Origin: Chara braunii
Lineage: Eukaryota; Streptophyta; Charophyceae; Charales; Characeae
Assembly: GCA_003427395.1 (NCBI GenBank)
Contig: BFEA01000249.1
Location: 1,194,375 to 1,230,801 of the forward strand
Length of the DNA: 36,427 bases
Direction of reading: 5' to 3'
This document shows, one piece after another, positions 28,910-36,427 of the stretch. Below the pieces are notes generated by a model that saw only the letters and a list, made by a program, of their open reading frames with translations, was not told the DNA's origin and made no database searches. The position numbers and the translations under genes are program-made. Each line of letters opens with the position of its first letter. Position 1 is the first letter of the stretch.

Positions 28910-30394
28910 GATGGATCATGGTGTGTTGTCGATTGGTCATAGTTGCAATGGCAACTTTGAGCAAGCGATCATACTTGGCCCTGAAGCCAGGTCCGCCGGG
29001 TGTTAAGCCAGCTGGCTGCTCAGGGAATAGGTAAGAGAGCGGATTCCGGATCTGCCAACCGTAATGCAGCCTGTTGGGTGTCATGCCGGTGGCGGAGTGG
29101 ACGGAGTTGTTGTATAACCCCTTAACAGAATACAACTCTTCATCCCATGTTTCCTGATCCGGGATAACCAAAGCGCGAAGAAGTTGAGACACAGTCTGGT
29201 TGATCTCCTCAGCCAAACCGTTGGCTTCCGGATGTCGGCCAGATGTCATACACAGCTTGATCCCCAGTTGAGACGTGAAGTCCTTCCACTCAGTACTAAT
29301 GAAGCGCGGATCCCGATCGCTCACAAGAGTCTTCGGGGTTCTGAACAGCAGAATGTACTTCTGTTGGAGCTCACGAATCACTAGTTCTGTTGGGGCATGA
29401 GGCGGCAAAGGGATCAGGTTGAGGAACTTAAAGAATCGGTCAACAATCACCATGACCTGTGAGTAGCCGCTCTTACTTACCTTTCCCGTGTCGGTGAAGT
29501 CGATGGAGACGGACTCCCCGGGTCCATCGGGAATGGGTAAGGGTGTGAGTAGCCCCATCGGCTTTTGTCTGCTTGGATTGATTCGTTGATAGACTTGACA
29601 TTCAACCACAAAATTTTCAGCAGTCCCTTTCATGCCAGACCAATCAAACTGTCTCAACAAATTTGTGTACGTTTTTGCCATACCGAAGTGTCCGCTCCGG
29701 CCATGAGCCAAATCCAGAAAGTGCGTGCGGAGAGGCTCATGGTTGGGAATGCACAAACGGTCGTGGTTCCCGTAGCGACGAAAAATCAGTCCTCCATACT
29801 CGTGAAAATCAGGCTGACTGCTGGGGTCAGCCTGTAGCCGCTCAAGGATGGAACTCAACTGCGGATCCTTGGCGGTGTGCTCTACGAGCTCCTCCTTCAG
29901 TTTCTTCCGGAGGTCGTAGGATTTGACAAGGCAAGTCATGTACTTAGGGTGGCGAGACAATGCGTCAGCGACTCGATTATAACAACTCTTTTTGTGTTTT
30001 AATTCAAAATCGAAAATGTCAATCTCATGGAACCAGCGAAGCAAGGTACGGAATAGGGTAGTTTGCTGTTCGATCCACTTCAGAGTCTCATGATCTGAGA
30101 AGACTTTGAAGTGGCGTCCCAAAAGATAGTGTTTCCAGTGGTCCAACGCCATACGCAAAGCATAGAGCTCGCGCATGTAGGTGGAAGTGGCTACCTTTAC
30201 GTTGGGCATGCGTTTGCTGTAGTATTCGAGTGGCCGCAAGCCATCGCCATCATCTTGTTGCAGCACTACGCCGATTCCATATTGACTTGCATCCGTAGTT
30301 ACTACGAATGCCAGTTTTGGATCTGCAATGTGGAGTACCGGGTAACTTACCAAGGCGTCCTTTAAGGCTTGAAAGGCGTTCGTGCACGCGGTGT
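28875..30394 (-). pseudogene. E4 RNase H and integrase core
   Basis: A single open frame covers the end of the RT connection, RNase H and most of integrase. All four RNase H acids are present (VVTTDASQYG, MRELYALRMAL, FSDHETLKW, RVADALSRH). Integrase zinc module: LAHGRSGHFGMAKTY with VECQVYQR, where the second Cys of the CxxC pair is Tyr. Core acids D (SVSIDFTDTG), D (TLVSDRDPRF) and E (HPEANGLAEEIN) are intact. It ends at a stop near 28877, and the chromodomain continues in another frame. The upstream RT is displaced by the 95-bp duplication. Confidence 0.87.
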
Positions 30395-30584
30395 CCCAAG
30401 AGTAGGGAACATTCTTTCTTGTTAGTCGAGACAATGGACGTGCAACAATGAAGAAGTGGGGCACAAACTTCCAATAGTATGACGTGAGACCCAAGAGTAG
30501 GGAACATTCTTACTTGTTAGTCGAGACAATGGACGTGCAACAATGGAGAAGTGGGGCACAAACTTCCAATAGTATGACGTGAGA
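30395..30584 (-). repeat. 95-bp tandem duplication within E4 pol
   Basis: CCCAAGAGTAGGGAACATTC starts at 30395 and again at 30490, and the following 70-odd bases are nearly identical in the two units. The peptide LTSYYWKFVPHF is consequently encoded twice. Since 95 is not a multiple of three, it throws RT and RNase H into different frames. The two units differ at only a few positions, so the event is recent relative to the element. Confidence 0.93.
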
Positions 30585-31200
30585 CCAAGAAAAGAACGCA
30601 GTTCGCGAATGTTCACGGGTTGAGGCCAGTTGCGTATGACCTCCACCTTGGTTGCTTCAGGCTCTAGGCCTGCAGCAGACAACCGGTCCGCAAGATAGAT
30701 GACACTATCCTTCCCAAACTCAGATTTCTCTAAGTTGAGATGGAGCTGCGTCTTCTTGAGGATGGTCAGTACTTCCTCAAGGTGCTTGAGGTTTTCGTCC
30801 ATGGACTCACCGAAGATTAAAATGTCATCGAGGTAGACCACCACGAACAGGCCAATCTGTTCGCGGAGGACTTTGCCCATGAGGCTTTGGAAGGTGGCCG
30901 GTGCGTTCGTGAGACCGAAGGGCATTACGGTAAACTCGTAAAGCCCATCGCGTGTTTTGAATGCAGTCTTGTGCTGGTCCGCAAGATCGACTTCAATCTG
31001 GTGGTAGCCAGACTTGAGATCGATCTTGGAGATGACCTTGCACCCACCTGCGGCATCAAGCAAGTCATCTATGCGAGACAATGGATAGGCATTCTTTCTT
31101 GTGATGCGGTTTAGACCGCGATAGTCAATACACATGCGGAGTTTGCCTCCTTTCTTCGGAACAAACAACACAGGAGCACCAAATTAAGATTCGCTAGGCT
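30490..31200 (-). pseudogene. E4 reverse transcriptase
   Basis: RT of E4 with blocks LFVPKKGGKLRMCIDYRGLN, SKIDLKSGYHQIEV, FKTRDGLYEFTVMPFGLTN and the catalytic YLDDILIF at 30824-30835 with both Asp present. The thumb ends in LRSFLGLTSYYWKFVPHF, then meets the tandem duplication. The palm domain itself is open, but it is separated from the upstream linker by stop codons near 31185-31205. Confidence 0.9.
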
Positions 31201-31204
31201 TGAT

Positions 31205-32143
31205 TCACCCCTTGTCAATCATCTCATCAATCTGTCGCCAGAGTTCCTCCAACTCGCCGGGTCCCATTCGGTATACGCAACCCTTTGGAGGAACAACACC
31301 TTCAACCAACTCGATGGTGTGTCGGACCGATCGCGTGGGGACTCCACGTGGCTCGACCAGAACTTCCGGAAACCGATCGAGGAGGTTTTGGATGTCTGGT
31401 GGGACAGGTGGGGGTGGGGGATCAGCAAAGGGATCACCTAGATCCGGTCGCAGGTCGCGTATAGAGACGACCGAATCTGAAGTAGGATCATTTGGACCGT
31501 TAGAGGGTAGAGAAATAGAGGTGTTAGAAGTAGAAGTACTAGAAGTGGGGTCACTAGTCAAAGTAGTAGTGGTATTAGCCGCAAAAGTAGATGGCACATG
31601 GGTAGGACGAACAAAGGCAACATATAATTGTTCTTCCTCCTTGTGCTTGCGCCATTTCTTGCAGAATTGCATCGCATTTAGAAAAGTCACTGGGGATTTG
31701 TGCTTCTCATCCAAGAGGACAGGAAGCTCGTTCCCTCGAGCATCTTTGATCATGAAAAGTGACTCCTTCCACTTGGTCTATTCGCATTGGGACTGCAGCC
31801 AGCCCAAACCAAGGACAGCGTCGAAGGGGCTCTTGTCAAGAACATAGAAGTTCAACGCGTGTGTGATAGTTTTGTCCTTGTCAAAGGTAGTGCGCACACC
31901 TTTGACTGCGTGCGTAGAAGAGACAACTTCTTTGTTGCCAACTTGGGTCCGGTAAGGGTTCTGCAAGGCCACTTGCTTCATCCCCAAGCCCACTTTGCGT
32001 ATCCCGTGAGGTGACATAAAGTTAGTCGTAGCACTACAGTCAACCAAAACACGGAGATAGCGGTGGTTTATGAGAAGTTTGAAGAAGATCAACTTCACCG
32101 TCCCCTGGGCACGCTGCTGTTTCATCTCAGCCCAATGCTCCAA
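31205..32143 (-). pseudogene. E4 protease and linker to RT
   Basis: The protease half (32143-31778) reads YLRVLVDCSATTNFMSPHGI, in which the D-[ST]-G-[AT] active-site loop has become D-C-S-A: the Asp is kept but the Gly is lost. The second half retains YVLDKSPFDAVLGLGWLQSQ. A stop at 31778 separates it from the linker ORF (31753-31205), a Thr/Ser/Pro-rich segment ending LVEPRGVPTRSVRHTIELVE and VYRMGPGELEELWRQIDEMI, the usual entry to RT. Confidence 0.8.
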
Positions 32144-32267
32144 GTGGTAATGAAAATCGACCGTCCCAGACTACTCCCAAGGCTCGACATACAAGACATC
32201 ACTCACCTCAGCCTTGAGTTCAGTAGATGATTGGGCTTCAAGGGAGGACTGTTGATCTACCTCAGAT

Positions 32268-34098
32268 TCAGTCTCCCCTGTTGTAGAGTTTGCTGAAGTT
32301 GACTCTATGCCCGGTTCTGGTTACCCTGCAGCCTATAACAATCTTGTACCTTATGGTTTGGTTTTTGGCAATGCAGGCATACCCCCTTCTTGAGTTTACC
32401 CCGCCAGTAATTTTCAGTAATCCGGAGCTCAACCCAAGGTTTAGTAGTTGAATCCTCCGGTTTAGGTGGGATCTTGACTCCCTTGGGAAGTTGGACATAA
32501 TTCTTCCCTGCACTCCTCCCTTTGCATTGTCAGTCTTTTTAAAGGTAGTAAATTTTTCTTCTTCTTTATTTGCATCAGACTCATGGGCTGAAGAACAAGC
32601 TGTATCAGAGTCCTGTTCTTGGTCGTCACCAAGAGTGGGGTCATCTACATCGGCTTCTTCTCCGGCTTCCAGCAGGTCATGCACAGCAAAACGGTTGCTG
32701 CCTTTGAACCATGTGCCGCCCATGGGCTTTTTGCTGCCTGCTGTGGTGACGAGGTCCACAACCTCAAGACTGACTATGTCCTTCATCAAGGTGAACCAGT
32801 CAGTGTAACCAATGAAGTCCCTGCCCAGGCGATTAGTAAAGTTGGTGGGAACCGCGCCTTTGACCACATCCAAACAAGATTGCACAGTCAGTTCCAATCC
32901 GGGTGTAGCAAACATCTTGCTAAGATAGGTCTGCAGGCTTTTCATGGAGCCCGTCCACTTACAGCGCTTGATTTTGTCAAGCTCAATTTTTGCCCTTGCT
33001 GCAGCATGTGGATCCAGGTACTCTGAAATGAGGAGTTCCTCGAGGGAGGCAACCGGGGTGGCCTTAAGCCATCTTGTTAGTTTAATTTTAGGAATCCCGG
33101 CTCGTGTAGCTTGAACCTCTAAGAAGCCCTGCACGACCGGTTCGACATTCATTCCCATGATTACGGACTGGTTCTCAGGTTGAGTCCCCAGAATCTCGAA
33201 ACATGCCCTCATGGAGCTGATCCAGGATTCAATGTCTTCTTTGTCGTCGTACTTACTTAGACGGTATTTGAACCGCCTTACAATCCACATAGGGATCGGT
33301 GTAGTTGGGACCAGCTCCTGCTGGTTCCAATCTTGGGATTGCACCAGTTGCAGAATTTCCAGCCTCACTGCTTGTCACAGCAACAGCGGAATCTGCACCT
33401 GTTGCAGGTCCCGAGGGGGTTGCCAACACATTCAAGGAAGAAGATACAGTAAGAGAGGCAGAGGTAGTTTTAATTGCAGCTTCAGATCCAGGGGGTAGAG
33501 GAAGAAGGTTGGCCACTTGGGCTTGTCGCAGCTCAGCCACCTCCCTTGTCAATTCATGGTACTTGCGGGTCATATCAGTCAGATCATCTTGAAGTGTTTG
33601 CAAATTTGCGAAGACTTCAGCGATGTGAGTGGTATGATCCTCAAGATTCCTGACTTGAACAAGAGTTGTGAGTATAGACTGTAACTGTTCCCCAAACTGC
33701 TCTTCAGTCGGTGAGGGAACAGTCTCTAGGATGGCCACTTGCATTTTCAGCAATGTCTCCTTCCTCTCCTTCTCTGCCTCCTGTTCCCTTTTGATTGCAC
33801 TATCTAAGAGTGCTTGTAGATATGGTTTTTCGGCATCATTGGCTGCATCTAACAAGGCCCGCCATTGCACTGAAGTTAGCTGAGCCATTTTTGGACTGTC
33901 AGTATTGGCAGGTGGGTCAGAGAGTCGCCAGTCAGCAAAAGAATCAATTAGACTCTCAAGAGGTTCACTCCCCCTCTCACTTGGACGAACACTCCTTTTC
34001 CCAGTCCTTGCCCACTTCAGACGGTCACTTTCCCTCTCTCCCTTTTCTCTCTCCCTCCTCTCTCTCTCTTCTTTCTGGTTGCGAGTCTCCATGGGCAT
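32268..34098 (-). pseudogene. E4 gag polyprotein with zinc knuckle
   Basis: Starts at or near 34098 (MPMETRNQKEERERRER), although an internal Met (MAQLTSVQWRALLDA, about 33888) is an equally good start. The N-terminal half is a charged coiled coil (TEEQFGEQLQSILTTLVQVR, LQDDLTDMTRKYHELTREVA) and an Ala/Ser-rich linker. A frameshift at about 33250 leads into the gag fold (YDDKEDIESWISSMRACFEI, LLISEYLDPHAAARAKIELD). A second frameshift near 32400 moves the zinc knuckle into another frame: CLHCQKPNHKVQDC, a perfect CX2CX4HX4C encoded at 32338-32379. Confidence 0.85.
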
Positions 34099-35196
34099 CG
34101 GAAATGAACTCAGAGAAACAGACTGAAAGCTAAGAGAAGAGAAGGTAGAACTCCTATCCGGAGCGGCATTTCATTTGGAAGTAGAGAGCAGCAAAAGAAA
34201 AACAAACAACTTCAAACGAGAGGTCTGATCCAATGACCCAATCTGATCAGACTGCATACGAGGTCCTCTCGAGTCCAGTCTGACCAGCTCCGTGAATGTA
34301 CAACAAACCAGACAACAAGTGACTAAATGCAACAATGAGTGTACAGGTTGCGAGTCAAGCCACAGTCAGCCAAGATCCCCTTGGAAGTGGGTGTGCTAAT
34401 CCAAGAAGAATGAACTCGTATCCCAACCAAGAAGACAAGAGGTCAATGTCTAACCGATTTGGGTCTAGAGGCTCTTCTTGTTTGGGCCCGGTACCGCTGG
34501 GTCCCAGGGGTCCCACATAGGTCACAAACCAGGTCCCAACCAAGAGGAGTCCCACAAGGACTTAGTTCAGTCTCTACTGCACTGAAAAACGAAATTTCAA
34601 CTTCTGGCAGAACCTACGAACTACAACCGTTCAGAGATGAAAAGACAAAGCATTGTACAAAGACTCGGCATTTAGGTCAAGATACTTCATTCATCCATCA
34701 GGTGAGTAGGTAGATCACATGCATTCAGTCACACAATCAAGACCACAGAGGAGTAGGAAAAGAAACCCAGAGTACCCCAGCAGGACAATCAATATCATAC
34801 ACACATACATGGGCATCCTGTATGTCCACGACACTTACCTGAGTGGCCTTGAGCTTCGAGATAAATAGAACTCACCCCCCCTCGCATGTGGTCCTCCTGA
34901 CCCCTCTAACGCTACCCCTACACTAGTGTTTTATCTCCTAGGAGGGTCTAACTCCAACACCAAAGTGCAACGACGGATCCCCCGTCGATGCTGAAGAACA
35001 AAGTAGCAACTTGCAGTCCGTAGATGCTGAGTGGCCGCTAACCCTCAAGCTCGCCTACTTGAGGGCAGCCCTTAAGTTGCCAAGTGTCTCCCTTGAATCA
35101 GATTCCAGGTGCGAGTGCCTCTCACTGTCGCCTCTCTCAAATCGCCGCATGAAGTCTCCTCGAAATGTCTCGCCACCCTAATCTCACTCTCAAGCA

Positions 35197-35239
35197 ACCT
35201 GGTTAGGTTCTATGTTGACCCCACATGACCTAACCAGGT
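35197..35239. repeat. Hairpin in E4 leader
   Basis: ACCTGGTTAGG (35197-35207) and CCTAACCAGGT (35229-35239) are perfectly complementary over 11 bases with a 21-base loop. Confidence 0.85.
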
Positions 35240-35288
35240 GGGGGCAGCTTCCCTTAGCCACGCTGCCCCACTTCCCTCAACCAACCAA

Positions 35289-35334
35289 CCCTAACCCTAA
35301 GTGTTGCCCTCAACCACTTAGGTTAGGGTTAGGG
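35289..35334. repeat. Hairpin with telomere-like arms in E4 leader
   Basis: CCCTAACCCTAAGTG (35289-35303) faces CACTTAGGTTAGGGTTAGGG (35315-35334). Stem is nearly perfect apart from one extra repeat-like block in the right arm. The arms contain two TTAGGG units each, too few to be a telomeric tract. Confidence 0.85.
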
Positions 35335-35368
35335 CAGCAAAGTCAACTCTCACCAGCAAGTAGAATCC

Positions 35369-35380
35369 GCTCCGATACCA
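35369..35380 (-). other. E4 primer-binding site
   Basis: The minus strand reads TGGTATCGGAGC one base after the LTR end ...GTCATAACA. Same variant as in E1b and E2. Confidence 0.82.
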
Positions 35381-35381
35381 A

Positions 35382-36427
35382 TGTTATGACCCTGGTCAAT
35401 TTCGAGATACACATCCACCGGAAAGTACAATGCCATCCAATTGCCGAAAGAAATGAATGGACTTGAGAGTAGAGAGAGAGGATTAGAAGAAGAAGAAGAA
35501 GTAAGAAAGAAGAAGAAGAAGATGTACACCAGCAAAGACAATGACAAGGCTCTTTTTCTTCGCTCAACAATCTCCTCCTCCTTATCTCCCCCTTCTCTTA
35601 TTCATACAAGAAGTAATAATACAATGTTGAATGACTGATCCAGAATCAATGTCCGAGTCCCTCTTCTACTGCAGGTATCACTTGAGGTCCACCATAGCCA
35701 TGGCCCCCTCCCCACTCTTCACTCTCACAAGCCGAGGCTATGGCGGACTACTAGGCCTTGCCCAGATGCCCAAAGGACAACCCAAAGCAGCTATGGCTGC
35801 TCTAACTCAGGCCGCCATGCCCAACCTTGCCTTGAAGCTTCTTGGTGTGGCTTCCCCCAGTTGGGGACCCCTTGCTGCAGCGGCCACCAAGGTGATGAAG
35901 ATGGCTGCCACCATAGCCAGGTAAGTACCCCTGGCGCTCCTCCCCCTTCCTTCTTCCTCCCTCATGTCCTTCTCCTTCCTCCCCAGCAGCGCTGCTCCAG
36001 CATAGCGCTGCTCCAGCCAGCGCTCCACTAGTGTGTCGCCAAACTTGCACACCGAAAAAGAGGCAGGACTCTCTGCCCGACCAGAAGATATAGCGGCCTG
36101 CTTTGCCTCTTGGGCGGTGACTTCCTGGCCGCTCGGCTTCCCAAGCAACCTGTACCTCCTCCCTTTCGGAGGGAAACATCATTGCAGACTCTGATATTGC
36201 CCGTACAGGCCCTAGCCCCAGACTGGTTGGACTGATATCTGCCTAGACCTAACCTACAACTAATGCGCCTCTAAAAATGCCACTTTTGTCTTATTCTGCT
36301 CAACCTCGGGTACCTACACATCTACCCCTTCAAGGTGCGGTACCGGCCTGCCCGCTACTTGAGTGTTTTTCCCCGCTGCAACCCCTCAATGTCACGACCA
36401 CAGGGAAGTACCGGCCCTGAGGGCCCA
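35382..36427 (-). repeat. E4 5' LTR, truncated by window end
   Basis: Begins TGTTATGACCC next to the primer site and follows the left LTR (26985 onward) to the last base, which corresponds to about 28033 in that copy. Differences are scattered substitutions and a few short indels. Confidence 0.93.

Larger units (their letters stand above)
34099..35368 (-). other. E4 leader, non-coding
   Basis: About 1.27 kb between primer site and gag. No supportable ORF. It contains two strong inverted repeats near the primer site (35197-35239 and 35289-35334), the second with telomere-like CCCTAACCCTAA/TTAGGGTTAGGG arms. Confidence 0.65.
26985..36427 (-). mobile_element. E4: near-complete Ty3/gypsy retrotransposon
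   Basis: Minus-strand order is LTR (from beyond 36427 down to 35382), primer site (35380-35369), leader (35368-34099), gag (34098-32268), protease (32143-31205), RT (31200-30490), RNase H and integrase (30494-28349), polypurine tract (28320-28308) and LTR (28307-26985). The left LTR is complete. The right one lacks about 274 bases beyond the window, judged from the left copy. The LTR copies differ at roughly 8 of the first 125 bases by eye and less further in. Coding is broken by several frameshifts, stops and a 95-bp tandem duplication, so it is not autonomous. Confidence 0.9.

Noticed and set aside
35289-35334. Interstitial telomere tract
   Set aside because: Only two TTAGGG units per arm and arranged as a hairpin.

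Overview
This window is repeat-dominated nuclear DNA from a plant-lineage eukaryote. The codon usage, the family of chromodomain-type Ty3/gypsy polyproteins and the AMT-type ammonium transporter exon (25550-25626) fit a streptophyte. From memory the polyproteins look most like those of the charophyte alga Chara braunii, but no search could be run to confirm this. I see no bacterial genes, rRNA, tRNA or CRISPR array, and no complete host gene. Two runs of N (10371-10445 and 25000-25109) mark assembly gaps.

Layout. (1) 1-2203, minus strand: the 3' end of a Ty3/gypsy element, E1a (partial LTR, polypurine tract, intact integrase plus chromodomain), cut at about 2203. (2) 2204 to about 9.77 kb, minus strand: element E2, with gag, protease, RT, RNase H and integrase all recognisable but broken. 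It has a 1.5 kb leader, a tRNA-type primer site at 8664 and an LTR starting at 8678; its 3' LTR is missing because E2 is fused directly to E1a. (3) 9.77-12.39 kb: five consecutive, different minisatellite arrays (periods 44, 41, 44, 34 and 83 bp). (4) 12816-25420, plus strand: element E3, flanked by diverged LTRs, with a heavily mutated gag-pol (YVND in place of YxDD, lost protease Asp). (5) Inside the E3 integrase, 20085-23895: E1b, a second copy of the E1 family in minus orientation, reduced to 5' LTR, leader, a 14-bp minisatellite and gag. E3 resumes at 23896. (6) 25421-26984: host-like intron sequence with one ammonium transporter exon, followed by a foldback MITE-like element. (7) 26985 to the window end, minus strand: element E4, with a complete left LTR (26985-28307), a nearly complete but frameshifted gag-pol, leader, primer site and a right LTR that runs off the window.

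Reconstructed history (inference). E3 inserted into an intron of an AMT gene. E1b then inserted into the E3 integrase and later lost its pol and 3' LTR by a deletion whose breakpoint is at about 20080. E4 inserted further down the same intron or flank. E1a and E2 were joined by illegitimate recombination. No element here looks autonomous. The most rewarding items are the AMT exon stranded between retroelements, the chain of five unrelated minisatellites, the frame-independent 14-bp repeat upstream of the E1 gag, and a shared variant primer site (TGGTATCGGAGC) in three separate elements.
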